From Methylobacterium sp. J-030 (GTDB lineage: Bacteria > Pseudomonadota > Alphaproteobacteria > Rhizobiales > Beijerinckiaceae): 61,812 nt of DNA. Positions 40,685 to 49,995 of this stretch are shown here, piece by piece. The translations under genes and the position numbers were made by a program. The notes under the pieces are model-generated. The model made no database searches. It was not told where the DNA came from and saw nothing but the letters and a program-made list of their open reading frames with translations. Each line of letters begins with the position of its first letter. Positions within the stretch are counted from its first letter, which is position 1. The stretch spans positions 1-61,812 of the forward strand of contig NZ_JAKSYM010000146.1 of the NCBI RefSeq assembly GCF_022829545.1, read 5' to 3'.

Positions 40685-41518
40685 ATGAGCGACGAGACGC
40701 AGACCAAGGTTCCGGCCTGGTACAGCCCGGACGAGATCCAGGGAATTCAGCGGGACCTGCTCGGTCCGGCGGCGAAGATCCTCGTCCTGTGCCTCGGCGG
40801 CAAGGGCGGCGTCGGCAAGACCACCATCGCGCTTCAGGTCGCCGACCTCTGCGCCGAGGTCGGTCCCGTGCTGGCGATCGATACCGATCCGGCCAACCGG
40901 CATTTCCATACGGCGTTGATGCAGGAGACGAATCCCGGCAGCGACAAGTTCGTCCCGCGCCGGACCGGCATCACCTGTTTCCGCCAGCGCCTGCGCGCGG
41001 AGGACAGCACCGGCCGCGTCGACCCGACCCTGTGCCAGGACATGATCGAGCACGTGATCGAGGCCGCCGAGCGCTTCGTGGTGGTGGATTTCCCGGCCGG
41101 CGACACCGAGACCACCCGTCGCTGCGCCGAGATCATCGTGGAGAGCTGCCGGGAATCGAACATCCGCCTCTGCGTGGTCGTGGCGGCCGGCGCCGTCGAT
41201 CCGACCGCCCTCGATGTCCTGCGCGAACTCAAGCCGATGCTGATCGAGTGCGACCGGGCGATCCTGGCGAAGAACACCGCCCAGGCGACCAACTTCGACT
41301 ATCTTGAATTCGCCGACCTCGTGCAGGGGCTGCGCAAGCTGCCGAATGTTCGCGTGATCGAGATCGAGAAGATCGGCGAGCGCCTGATCGAGGCCCTGCG
41401 CGTTCAGAACATGACCTGGCAGACCCTGGCCAACACGGCGCCGATGCGACTGCGCGTCGAGGGCCGCCGCCTCCGGCGCAACTTCCACAACGCTTGGCGG
41501 GATGCGCTCCGGCCGTGA
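40685..41518 (+). CDS. ParA/MinD-type P-loop ATPase
   Basis: 277 aa. Deviant Walker A GGKGGVGKTT at about residues 38-47, switch I-like AIDTDPANRHFHTA, and VVVDFPAGDTETTRR for Walker B. No HTH or obvious membrane-targeting helix. It resembles stand-alone ParA-type ATPases of plasmid systems such as TraL (IncP) or StbB more than chromosomal ParA, since there is no ParB gene. The next gene overlaps by 4 bp (GTGA) and encodes a membrane partner. Preceded by AT-rich DNA. Function unknown. Confidence 0.8.
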   Translation: MSDETQTKVPAWYSPDEIQGIQRDLLGPAAKILVLCLGGKGGVGKTTIALQVADLCAEVGPVLAIDTDPANRHFHTALMQETNPGSDKFVPRRTGITCFRQRLRAEDSTGRVDPTLCQDMIEHVIEAAERFVVVDFPAGDTETTRRCAEIIVESCRESNIRLCVVVAAGAVDPTALDVLRELKPMLIECDRAILAKNTAQATNFDYLEFADLVQGLRKLPNVRVIEIEKIGERLIEALRVQNMTWQTLANTAPMRLRVEGRRLRRNFHNAWRDALRP

Positions 41519-41958
41519 CCAACCTCGAGCGGTTCTACCGGTCGGTCCACGGCCGCGATCTTCAGCCCTGGGAGCGTCAGCTCGCGGTGCGGATCGCGGC
41601 CGCCCTGAACACGACGACGGACGACGACTTCGTCGTCCACCTGCTCCTCGTGTACATGTCGACCAACGCCATCACCAACATGTACAACGAGCTGGTGGCC
41701 GCCCGGAACACGCTCGCCGACGACAACCGCGACCTGATCCAGGCCTTCACGAAGGACCTGCGCCGCAACAGGCTGATGACCTACGGGCTGATCGGCGCTG
41801 TGGCGCTCGCCCTTCTGTCGGGGGCCTGGACGCTGACGACGGTGCTCGGCCTCTCCAACGGCGCCGCCGCGACCGAAGCCCGCCTCGCCGCCGCGCTGGA
41901 AGCCTGCGAGCAGCGCAGTTCGGGACGCCCGCCGCGCGGCTCCGATTCCGGCCGCTGA
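41515..41958 (+). CDS. Small single-pass membrane protein, partner of the ParA-like ATPase
   Basis: 147 aa from a GTG overlapping the ATPase stop. Residues 1-95 are soluble with a polar helix (NELVAARNTLADDNRDLIQAFTKDLRRNR), then one transmembrane segment (YGLIGAVALALLSGAWTLTTVLGL) and a short tail. Topology is like TraM of IncP plasmids, which is encoded beside the ParA-like TraL. I see no sequence signature to prove this. Probably anchors the ATPase at the membrane. Confidence 0.7.
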   Translation: MTNLERFYRSVHGRDLQPWERQLAVRIAAALNTTTDDDFVVHLLLVYMSTNAITNMYNELVAARNTLADDNRDLIQAFTKDLRRNRLMTYGLIGAVALALLSGAWTLTTVLGLSNGAAATEARLAAALEACEQRSSGRPPRGSDSGR

Positions 41959-41968
41959 TCCGCCCGCG

Positions 41969-43015
41969 TCAGGGCGCCGGCGGCCGGGCCGAGAACGAGG
42001 CGGTCATCAGATCGCGCTCCGCGCGGGCCGACAGCGTCGCCAGGAAGGCCAGGAGATCGCTCCGCTCCCCGGCGGTCAGATGGAGCGGCTTGATCAGCCG
42101 GGAGCGGCTCGGGCGGTCGATTCCGCCGCGGTCGTAGAGATCGATCACGGCTTCGAGGTTCGGCACCGACCCGTCGTGCATGTATGGGCCGCGCTCGCCG
42201 ACCTCCCGCAGGGTCGGCGTCTTGAAGGCGTAGCGCAGCGCGACCGAGGTCGGCTTGAAGCGGCCGCGTCCGATGTCGGTCCCCGAGCCGACCCCGATAT
42301 CGTGGAACGAGTTGTCGGTGAACGACCAGCCGGAATGGCAGTTGGCGCAGCCCGCCCGCCCGTTGAACAGGTCGAAGCCGCGCTTCGCCGGCTCGGTGAT
42401 CGCGTCCTCCTCGCCGGCGATCCAGCGGTCGAAGGGTGCCGGCTCGACCACGATCAGGCGCTCGAACGTGGCGAGGGCCGCCTCCAGCCGTTCGCGGGTG
42501 ACGGCGGGATCGGCGAAGGCCTCCCTGAAGGCCGCGACGTAGTCCGGGTCCGCGGAGAGCCGGGACAAGGCCGCGTCCATCGGCAGGTTCATGTTGCTCG
42601 GCGCCGTGATCGGCATCGCGGAGACCGATTCGAGCGTCGGGAACTTGCCGTCCCAGCCGAGCGGGCCGTCCTGCCACGCAACGTTGAGGACCGTGGGTGT
42701 GCGCAGGTCCATGTCGCCCTGCTGGCGCGTCGCCGCGCGGGCGCGGCCGTCCGCCCAGGCGAGGTCCGGGACGTGGCAGGTCGCGCAGGACCGGGTCCGG
42801 TCGCCCGACAGGATCGGATCGAAGAACAGGCGCCGGCCGAGTTCGGCCTTGGCGGCCGTGTACGGATTGCCGGCCGGGAACGGAATCTCGGCGGGCGGCC
42901 GATAGGCATCGCGCCAGCCGGCGCGACGCGGATCGGGACCGCTGCCGACCCCCACGCCCACCCCGACGAACCCGAGAATCGCCGCGACCGCGGCGCCGAC
43001 CTTCCACGCCATCAT
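41969..43015 (-). CDS. Di-haem cytochrome c peroxidase (CCP/MauG family)
   Basis: 348 aa from ATG 43015, which has AGG six bases upstream. N-terminal hydrophobic anchor or signal (VGAAVAAILGFVGVGVGVG). Two haem c sites: SCATCHVPDLAWADG and GCANCHSGWSFTDNSFHD. GPYMHDGSVPNLEAVIDLYDRGG is the conserved C-terminal motif. Reduces hydrogen peroxide, or oxidises a partner protein as in MauG; no mau genes are nearby. Convergent with the ParA-partner gene. Confidence 0.88.
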   Translation of the reverse strand: MMAWKVGAAVAAILGFVGVGVGVGSGPDPRRAGWRDAYRPPAEIPFPAGNPYTAAKAELGRRLFFDPILSGDRTRSCATCHVPDLAWADGRARAATRQQGDMDLRTPTVLNVAWQDGPLGWDGKFPTLESVSAMPITAPSNMNLPMDAALSRLSADPDYVAAFREAFADPAVTRERLEAALATFERLIVVEPAPFDRWIAGEEDAITEPAKRGFDLFNGRAGCANCHSGWSFTDNSFHDIGVGSGTDIGRGRFKPTSVALRYAFKTPTLREVGERGPYMHDGSVPNLEAVIDLYDRGGIDRPSRSRLIKPLHLTAGERSDLLAFLATLSARAERDLMTASFSARPPAP

Positions 43016-43154
43016 CAACCTCACGGGGTGTATTTATACCCCTATTCGTTGATGACCGATGAATCTCCCTATGAATATTTCGGCCTCGGGAAGTGCATCG
43101 CTATGCAAAACTTGGGTGCGGCCAAGCTTCCCCGAGGCAATCGGCCGTCTCCGG

Positions 43155-45311
43155 CTATTCGAGCCTGACCGCAACGCTGTCACTCGCACCAGTTGAATCA
43201 AGCACAGAGATACGTGCGAAGCCGGCCCCGTGCGGAAACCATTCGGCACGGTGCCGCAGCGTCTGTGCGACCGGCTGGCCATCGATCAGCCACGTGAGCG
43301 GCGGCACCCCGCCGGAAGCCTTCAGGGCGAGCCCCGGCGCCGCGGCCTCGCCGTCGTGGCCGCCCGGCGCCAGACCGAGGTCGATCCGCGCGCCGTCCGG
43401 GGGATAGGCGATCCGCAGGGCGAGACCCGGTGCGCCGGCCGGGTCGCGGCCGAGACGCTGCAGCGGCGGCGGCAGGCTGCGGGAGGCGGCCATCAGGGTG
43501 TCGGCGGGCCGGGGAACCGGCTCGGGCTCGCCGCCGAGGCGCGCGAAGGCGTCGAACAGGATCGGCGCCGCGACGATCCGTCCGACGAGGCCCGGAACCG
43601 CCGCCCCGTCGGGCCGGCCGGCCCAGACCGCCACGGTGACGCGCCGGTCGAATCCGGCCGCCCAGGCGTCGCGGTAGCCGTAGGAGGTGCCGGTCTTGTA
43701 GGCGATGCGGTTCGGAAGCGCGTTCTCCGGCGGCGGCGTGCCGCGCAGGATGTCGGCGACGTACCACGCGGCCACGGGCCCTGCGATCCGGTGCCCGGAC
43801 CCCGGCGCCGCCGGCTCGGCCCGGCGCTGGAGGTCGGGCAGCGTGCCGCCGCGGGCGAACCCGGCATAGAGCCGCGCGAGGTCGGTAAGCGTGATGCCGA
43901 GGCCGCCGAGCGCCACCGGCAGACCCGGAGCCGCCTCGCGCGGGAGTTGAATCGCGGCACCGGCGGCCCGCAGCCGAGCGATGAAGCGCGCCGGGCCGAC
44001 CGCCTCCATCAACGCGACCGCGGGGACGTTGAGCGACAATTGCAGCGCCCGCCGGGCCGTGACCGTGCCCTGGAAGGTCAGGTCGAAATTCTCGGGCGCG
44101 TAGCTCGCCGAGAAGCGGGTCGGGCGGTCCTCCAGCAACGTCTCGGGATGGGCCAAGCCATCCTCGAACGCCATGGCATAGACGAACGGCTTCAGCGCGG
44201 AGCCCGGGGAGCGGATCGCGAGCGTCATGTCGATGGCGCCGCGCCGGGTCTGATCCAGGTAGCCGGCGCTGCCCACCTGGGCGAGGATGCGCCCGTCCCG
44301 GTTGTCGAGGACGAGGATCGCGGCCGAGAGATCCGGGCCGGCCGCGGCGGCGCGCTCGGCCGCCAGCGCCTCCAGCCGTGCCTGCAGCGGCGCGTCGATG
44401 GACAGGCGGATCGCCGGGTTCGCCGGATCGGCCGCCACCGCCTCCTCGGCGGCGTGCGCGGCCAGCATCGGGAAGGGTCTTCGACCGGTCGGGACCGGCT
44501 CCGCCTTAGCGGCCTCGGCCTCCGCTCCGGTGAGGATGCCCCGGGCGCCGGCGATGTCCAGCACGCGGTCGCGGGCGGCGCGGGCGCGATCCGGGAAGCG
44601 GTCGGGCCGGCGGGCCTCCGGGGCCTGCGGCAGGGCCACGAGGAGCGCGGCCTGCGCCGCCGTCAGCCGCGTGGGCTCCCGCCCGAAATACGCGAGGCTC
44701 GCTGCCCGGACGCCCTCCAGCGGGCCGCCATAGGGGGCGAGCGCGAGGTAGAGGTCGAGCATCCCGGGCTTGCCGAGGCGCCGCTCCAGGGTCACGGCGC
44801 GGACCATCTGGCGGAATTTGGCGGCGAGGGAGCGACCGCGCCGCGGCTCGACCAGACGGGCCACCTGCATCGACAGGGTCGAGCCGCCCGACACGATGCG
44901 CCCGCGCGTCAGCCATTGCCCCGCGGCGCGCAGCAGGGCTGCCGGGTCGATGCCGGGATGGTGTGCGAAGCGGCGGTCCTCGTAGGCAAGCAGCATGGCG
45001 CGGAAGCGCGGATCGACTGCCGCCGCGGTGACCGGCAGGCGCCAGCGCCCGTCCGCGGTCGCGAAGGGGCGCAGCAGCGTCCCGGACCGATCGAGCACCA
45101 CGGTGGAGCGCGCCGCCGCGGCCGCGCGGTCGAGGAGTGGCAGCGCGGCCGCATAGACCCAGACGGCGCCGAGGCCGGCCAGCAGCAGGCTCAGCCCGAG
45201 CCCTGCGACCGCGGGGCCGGAGCCCGCGAATCCGTGCCGCGCCGGGGGCGCTCCTCGGTCGCGATCAGGCCCGTCCTGCGGCACGTCTCCTCCGCGGTCT
45301 GGACCCGCCAT
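43155..45311 (-). CDS. pbpC: Penicillin-binding protein 1C
   Basis: 718 aa from ATG 45311; a GTG at 45377 would add 22 residues. A transmembrane anchor precedes a GT51 transglycosylase domain (AYEDRRFAHHPGIDP, GGSTLSMQVARLVEP, APYGGPLEGVRAASLAYFG), a transpeptidase domain (SPGSALKPFVYAMAFEDG with SxxK, TSYGYRDAW near the KTGT motif YKTGTSYG) and the BiPBP C-terminal domain specific to PBP1C. Peptidoglycan synthase. The usual alpha-2-macroglobulin partner gene is absent here. Confidence 0.93.
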   Translation of the reverse strand: MAGPDRGGDVPQDGPDRDRGAPPARHGFAGSGPAVAGLGLSLLLAGLGAVWVYAAALPLLDRAAAAARSTVVLDRSGTLLRPFATADGRWRLPVTAAAVDPRFRAMLLAYEDRRFAHHPGIDPAALLRAAGQWLTRGRIVSGGSTLSMQVARLVEPRRGRSLAAKFRQMVRAVTLERRLGKPGMLDLYLALAPYGGPLEGVRAASLAYFGREPTRLTAAQAALLVALPQAPEARRPDRFPDRARAARDRVLDIAGARGILTGAEAEAAKAEPVPTGRRPFPMLAAHAAEEAVAADPANPAIRLSIDAPLQARLEALAAERAAAAGPDLSAAILVLDNRDGRILAQVGSAGYLDQTRRGAIDMTLAIRSPGSALKPFVYAMAFEDGLAHPETLLEDRPTRFSASYAPENFDLTFQGTVTARRALQLSLNVPAVALMEAVGPARFIARLRAAGAAIQLPREAAPGLPVALGGLGITLTDLARLYAGFARGGTLPDLQRRAEPAAPGSGHRIAGPVAAWYVADILRGTPPPENALPNRIAYKTGTSYGYRDAWAAGFDRRVTVAVWAGRPDGAAVPGLVGRIVAAPILFDAFARLGGEPEPVPRPADTLMAASRSLPPPLQRLGRDPAGAPGLALRIAYPPDGARIDLGLAPGGHDGEAAAPGLALKASGGVPPLTWLIDGQPVAQTLRHRAEWFPHGAGFARISVLDSTGASDSVAVRLE

Positions 45312-45431
45312 CGGCCGCGCAGGATTCCCGGTTCCCGCCGCGCAAGCAAGCCCGGCTCGGATCTCGCGTCGAAACACGCTCCCATGCGCCGAACCGGCGT
45401 CCCCTGCGGCGGGGAGCGCGCGCGGCTCCGG

Positions 45432-45647
45432 CTACGCGATGCCGATGTTGAGCCGGCCCGCGAAGTCCAGCCGGTCCGACCGCTCCATCCGGACCGGGAA
45501 CGGCACGACGTTCGACACGAGCGGCGCCGCCTCAGCCTCGGGCGCCGGTCCGGTCCCGCGGGCCTTGCCGGGCTTCACCCAGCGCCCGATGCGCTTGAAA
45601 TACGTCCGCCTCGCCAACCAAGCCGGAACGTGCCCGTCTTTCGCCAT
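45432..45647 (-). CDS. Small basic hypothetical protein
   Basis: 71 aa from ATG 45647, preceded by AGGGGCAGG. Basic N-terminal half (HVPAWLARRTYFKRIGRWVKPGKARG) and an amphipathic tail (LVSNVVPFPVRMERSDRLDFAG). No family recognised. The good ribosome site and host-like codons support it. Upstream of pbpC on the same strand. Confidence 0.5.
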   Translation of the reverse strand: MAKDGHVPAWLARRTYFKRIGRWVKPGKARGTGPAPEAEAAPLVSNVVPFPVRMERSDRLDFAGRLNIGIA

Positions 45648-45816
45648 GACCTGCCCCTCACGATGCATCCGCGACAACGATATCCAGCCCGGTGGCCCGA
45701 TCGCGTCACAGGATCGAATCGGGACTGTATTCGTGATACGAATGTATACCAGGGGTTGTCGCATCCTCCGTTTGGGTGATGCGGTGTGACGGTTCCGGGC
45801 CGGCGCGGGAAAGCCC

Positions 45817-48800
45817 TCAGGCCGCGGCGGATTCCTTCGCCCGTTCCAGCGCCAGCTTGGTCACCGCCACCTGGTCGACCTTGCCGGTGCCGAGCATCGG
45901 GATCGCCTCCAGCACCACCACCTCGGCGGGAATCGCGACGTCCGAGGCGCCGCGGCCCTTGGCGAAGCTCTGGTAGGCGGATCGCGTCGCGTCCTTCGCC
46001 TGCGTGAACAGGATCAAGCGCTCGCCCTTGCGCGCGTCCGGCACCGCCGCCACGGCACTCAGGCGGTCGGGCCAGAGATCGGCCGCCAGCGCCTCGATAC
46101 CGGCGAGCGACACCATCTCACCCGCGATCTTGGCGAAGCGCTTGGCCCGGCCCTTGATCGTCACGAAGCCCGTCGCGTCGATCGCCACGATGTCGCCGGT
46201 GTCGTGCCAGCCCCCCGGCGGCGGCTCCAGCATCCCGGGCGCCTCGGCGCGCAGGTAGCCCAGCATGATGTTGGGGCCCTTCACCGAGAGGCGGCCGCCC
46301 TCTTCGATCCCCGGCACCGGCTCCAGCCGCGTCTCGATGCCCGGCAGGATCCGCCCGACCGTGCCGAAGCGGTTGAACATCGGCGTGTTGAGCGCCACCA
46401 CCGGCCCGCACTCGGTGACGCCGTAGCCCTCCAGGATGCGCAGGCCGAACTTTTCCGCCCAGGTCCTCCGGGTGGTCTCCTTCACGGCCTCGGCGCCGGC
46501 CACCACGTAGCGCAGCGAGCGCAGATCGTAGGAATGGGCCGCCCGGGCATAGCCGGTCAGGAACGTGTCGGTCCCGAACAGCACGGTGCTGTTCGAGCCG
46601 TAGATCAGCTCGGGCACGATCCGGTAGTGCAGCGGCGACGGGTAGAGATAGACCGGCACGCCCGAGACCAGGGGCAGGACCAGCCCGGCCGTGAGGCCGA
46701 AGGCGTGGAATACCGGCAGCACGTTGAACACCTTGTCCATCGGCCCGAAATCGATCCGGGCCGCGACCTGCGCCACGTTGGCGAGCATGCAGCGGTTGGC
46801 CAGCACCACGCCTTTGGGCGTACCCTCGCTGCCGGAGGTGAACAGCACCGCCCCCGGATCCTCGCCGGAGCGCGCCACCAGCGGGCGGCGGGGGGCGAGG
46901 AAGCCGCGGATCTTGTCCCCGGTCGTGATGCCGGCCCGCACGTCCTCCAGGTAGATCAGCTCGACCGAGCCGCGGATCGCCTCGATCAGCGGCCCGAGGC
47001 GCCCCTTCTCGATGAACGCGCGCGACGTCAGGACTTTGCTCACCTCCGCGGCCCGGCAGGCCGAGAGCACGTTGGCGGGGCCGGCGGAAAAGTTGATCAT
47101 CGCCGGCACCCGGCCCGCGGAGGCGAGCGCGAACAGCGTCACGGCGGCGCCGTTGGCGTTCGGCAGCATCACGCCGATCCGGCCGCCCACCGGGGCGAGC
47201 GGCATGAGCTTGCGGCCCAGGATGTTGGCGCCCATGACCAGCCGACCGTAGGTCAGCCGCCCGCCGACCGGGTCCTCCAGGGCGTTGCGGCGCCAGCCGT
47301 GGAGGTCGCCCGCCTCGATCAGCGCCGCCATCAGGCCGCGGTCGATGTCGGTGGTGCGGAACACGAGGTCCGACATGATCCCGTAGAGGGCCGCGCCCGC
47401 CGCCTGCCGCCGGGCCTTGCCCTTGAGAGCGGGGTCCACGGTCAGGCGGACCGGCGGCATCACCGTCACGATCACCTTCGGCCACCACGTGCGGCTGACC
47501 TGCCGGCGCGACAGCCGCGAGAAGACGGTGCGCTCCAGCCCGTCGATCTTGACCGGCACCACCATCGCGGCGGACTTGTCGGCGATCAGCCCGGCGCCGT
47601 CATAGACCTTCATCAGGCTGCCGGTGACCGTGAGCCGGCCTTCTGGAAAGATGATCAGGGTCTCGCCGTTCTTGACGGCGTTGATCAGCGTGCGCGTGGC
47701 GAGCGGGCGCGTCGGGTCCAGCGGCATCGCCTTGGTGACCCGCAGGAACGGCCGCACCCACCAGCGCTGGGCGATCCCGCTGTCGACCGCGAAGACCGGC
47801 TCCTGATCGAGCAGCGACAGGGCGAGCGGCGCATCGAGGAACGACACGTGGTTGAGGGCCACGATGGCGTTCGGCCCGGCCGCCGCGAGGTTGTCGAAGC
47901 CGCGGACCTCCAGCCGGTAGAACGCCCGGAACAGGATCGACAGGGCGTCGCGGAACGGGCTCGTCGGCAGGGTCGCGAACACGATGGCGCCGACGATCAG
48001 GTTCAGCACCGCCACCAGAGCGAGCAGGCTGGCGATCGAGAGGCCGGCGCCCTGGAGCGCGGCGAGCGCGAGGGTTCCGGCCACCATGAAGGCCGCCGTC
48101 ATGACGTTGACTGCGCCGATGATCCGCGCCCGCATCGCCTTCTCGGCCCAAGCCTGCACGGCCGCGAAGGACGGGACGATGTAGAGGCCGCCCGAGATGG
48201 CGAGTCCCAGGAAGTCGATCCCGGTGCGCAGGCCGTGGCCGGTCGCCAGGAAGTCGAACGGGCCGATCGGCGCCGCGGGCGACGGCGGCAGGTGACCGAT
48301 CGTCCAGGCGAGGTCGAGGCCGAACAGGCCCATCAGCACGGCGCCGACCGGCGTCGGCAGCAGCACGATCCGGCCGCTGGCGAGCCAGGAGGCGAGGCCG
48401 GAGCCCAGCGCGATGCCGATCGAGAACAGCGCGAGCAGCAGCGTGATCACGGTCTCGGTGCCGTTGAAGGCGCCGCGCACCAGCACGGGCAGGAGCGACA
48501 GCACCACCACGCCGACCAGCCAGAACCAGCTCACGATCAGCGAGCCGCGCCATAACCGGGCATCGGACCAGAGGTCGCGCAGCAGCGATCCGGTCGAGCG
48601 GGCGATGTTGCGGTCGACATGCAGGTCCGGCGCCCCCTCCCCGGTCGCCGGGATCATCCGGGCCGACAGCCAGCACAGGACGGCGAAGCCCATCACCAGG
48701 ATACCGAACACCAGCCCGGACCCGCCCATCGCCGAGGCGGCCCCGGCCGCGATCGTGCCGAGCAGGATCGCCAGGAAGGTCGCGGCCTCCACCAGGGCGT

Positions 48801-49230
48801 TGCCGGCGGGCAGCTCCTCGCGGCGCAGGTGATCGGGCAGGATCCCGTACTTGATCGGGCCGAACAGCGCCGCGATCGTCCCGAACAGGCCGAGCGCCAC
48901 GAACAGCACCGGTACGGAATGCAGGAGGAAGCCCAGCACCGCGGTGCCGGCCGCGAAGATCTCCGCGAATTTGAGCCGCCGGGCCATCAGCGCCTTGTCG
49001 TATCGGTCGGCCCACTGGCCGCCGAGGCCCGACAGGATGAAGAACGGCCCGATGAACACCGCGCTCGCGAGCGTCACGAGGACGCCCGCATGGGCATCCG
49101 CCTCGCCGCCGACCCCGAACAGGATCAGGAAGGCCAGCGCGTTCTTCAGGAAATTGTCGTTGAACGCCGAGAAGAACTGGCACCAGAACAGCGGCGCGAA
49201 GCGCCGCGCAGTCATCAAGGTACGGAACAT
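45817..49230 (-). CDS. aas: Three-module LplT-PlsC-acyl-ACP synthetase (Aas) fusion
   Basis: 1137 aa from ATG 49230. Residues 1-410 form an MFS lysophospholipid flippase (FFSAFNDNFLKNALAFLILF, 10-12 helices). About 430-640 is a PlsC acyltransferase (NHVSFLDAPL, i.e. Hx4D; FPEGRLTVTG). The remainder is an AMP-forming acyl-ACP/CoA ligase (LFTSGSEGTPKGVVL, GYGVTECGPV, GGWHDTGDIVAIDATGF). Together they flip lyso-phosphatidylethanolamine inward and re-acylate it. In enteric bacteria LplT and Aas are separate; the fusion is known in some alphaproteobacteria. Confidence 0.93.
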   Translation of the reverse strand: MFRTLMTARRFAPLFWCQFFSAFNDNFLKNALAFLILFGVGGEADAHAGVLVTLASAVFIGPFFILSGLGGQWADRYDKALMARRLKFAEIFAAGTAVLGFLLHSVPVLFVALGLFGTIAALFGPIKYGILPDHLRREELPAGNALVEAATFLAILLGTIAAGAASAMGGSGLVFGILVMGFAVLCWLSARMIPATGEGAPDLHVDRNIARSTGSLLRDLWSDARLWRGSLIVSWFWLVGVVVLSLLPVLVRGAFNGTETVITLLLALFSIGIALGSGLASWLASGRIVLLPTPVGAVLMGLFGLDLAWTIGHLPPSPAAPIGPFDFLATGHGLRTGIDFLGLAISGGLYIVPSFAAVQAWAEKAMRARIIGAVNVMTAAFMVAGTLALAALQGAGLSIASLLALVAVLNLIVGAIVFATLPTSPFRDALSILFRAFYRLEVRGFDNLAAAGPNAIVALNHVSFLDAPLALSLLDQEPVFAVDSGIAQRWWVRPFLRVTKAMPLDPTRPLATRTLINAVKNGETLIIFPEGRLTVTGSLMKVYDGAGLIADKSAAMVVPVKIDGLERTVFSRLSRRQVSRTWWPKVIVTVMPPVRLTVDPALKGKARRQAAGAALYGIMSDLVFRTTDIDRGLMAALIEAGDLHGWRRNALEDPVGGRLTYGRLVMGANILGRKLMPLAPVGGRIGVMLPNANGAAVTLFALASAGRVPAMINFSAGPANVLSACRAAEVSKVLTSRAFIEKGRLGPLIEAIRGSVELIYLEDVRAGITTGDKIRGFLAPRRPLVARSGEDPGAVLFTSGSEGTPKGVVLANRCMLANVAQVAARIDFGPMDKVFNVLPVFHAFGLTAGLVLPLVSGVPVYLYPSPLHYRIVPELIYGSNSTVLFGTDTFLTGYARAAHSYDLRSLRYVVAGAEAVKETTRRTWAEKFGLRILEGYGVTECGPVVALNTPMFNRFGTVGRILPGIETRLEPVPGIEEGGRLSVKGPNIMLGYLRAEAPGMLEPPPGGWHDTGDIVAIDATGFVTIKGRAKRFAKIAGEMVSLAGIEALAADLWPDRLSAVAAVPDARKGERLILFTQAKDATRSAYQSFAKGRGASDVAIPAEVVVLEAIPMLGTGKVDQVAVTKLALERAKESAAA

Positions 49231-49557
49231 GGCGATCTCTCGTTCCGAACCTGACTGGCCCAACCCATACGGTCAGGTCAAATCAGCGCGCGGCCAACAC
49301 ACAGAGATCGCGGCGGCGGGGGACCTCGCCGTGCGGACCCGCACGGCTGCGCGGCGGGGGATCGGCGCCCGCGGGCTCGTGACGCGCGCAGCCTTTCCCG
49401 AACAGGTGGAGCGAAGCGGAACCTGATCCGGGACCCAGCGCACGAAGCGCCGCGTCAGCGGCACAGGGTGATCCAGATCGACGCTTCGCGACGTCGTGTG
49501 CTGGGTCCCGGGTCGCATTCCGCTGGCGCTCCATGCGCCCGGGAAAGGGCCCGGCCC
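49231..49557. other. Intergenic region with a large palindrome
   Basis: 327 bp between aas and a small membrane-protein gene; no supported gene. Most of its right half is the palindromic element annotated separately. The left part should hold the aas promoter. Confidence 0.5.
49409..49524. repeat. Palindromic intergenic repeat
   Basis: Perfect core arms CCGGGACCCAGC (49428-49439) and GCTGGGTCCCGG (49500-49511), extended by imperfect arms beginning GGAGCG and ending CGCTCC. Total about 115 bp with a central loop of about 60 bp. Looks like an interspersed REP-like element of the kind frequent in methylobacterial genomes (family recalled, not searched). Confidence 0.65.
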
Positions 49558-49815
49558 TCAGACCTTCCGGACGACCCGGCCGGGGCGGCCCAAGATGCGG
49601 GCCTGGCGGACGATGAGGCCGTGCAGGGAGGCGCCGAGATCGTAGGACCAGTATATGTGCGTTGCGATCATCGAGATCACGACGAGCACGGCGCCGGCCG
49701 CGCAGGCCGGCAGGAGCAGCAGGAAGGTCAGCACCATCCCGACCGCCGTCCGCTCGGCCAGAGAGGCCTGAGGCCAGGGGTCGATCGGCAGGGAAAAATG
49801 TCGTCCGGAGCGCAT
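49558..49815 (-). CDS. Small single/double-pass membrane protein (hypothetical)
   Basis: 85 aa from ATG 49815. A polar N-terminus (MRSGRHFSLPIDPWPQASL) then a long hydrophobic stretch (AVGMVLTFLLLLPACAAGAVLVVISMIATHIYWSY) and a basic tail (RQARILGRPGRVVRKV). No family recognised. A longer version from ATG 49851 is possible. Divergent from the SDR gene. Confidence 0.55.
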   Translation of the reverse strand: MRSGRHFSLPIDPWPQASLAERTAVGMVLTFLLLLPACAAGAVLVVISMIATHIYWSYDLGASLHGLIVRQARILGRPGRVVRKV

Positions 49816-49995
49816 GACTTCGACCCTCGGTGGTTCGGCATGACGCAGCACAGACGGTTAACAGCGGCCGGACTCGGTCGTTGCGTCGCAGGATGCGAAT
49901 TCGGACCCCCGTGACGTTCCGGCCCGATGCCGCAGCGCAACCGACCGTCGCGATCCCGGGTTGCCGTCCGGATCTTCATCGAGGGCGAGGTGGAT

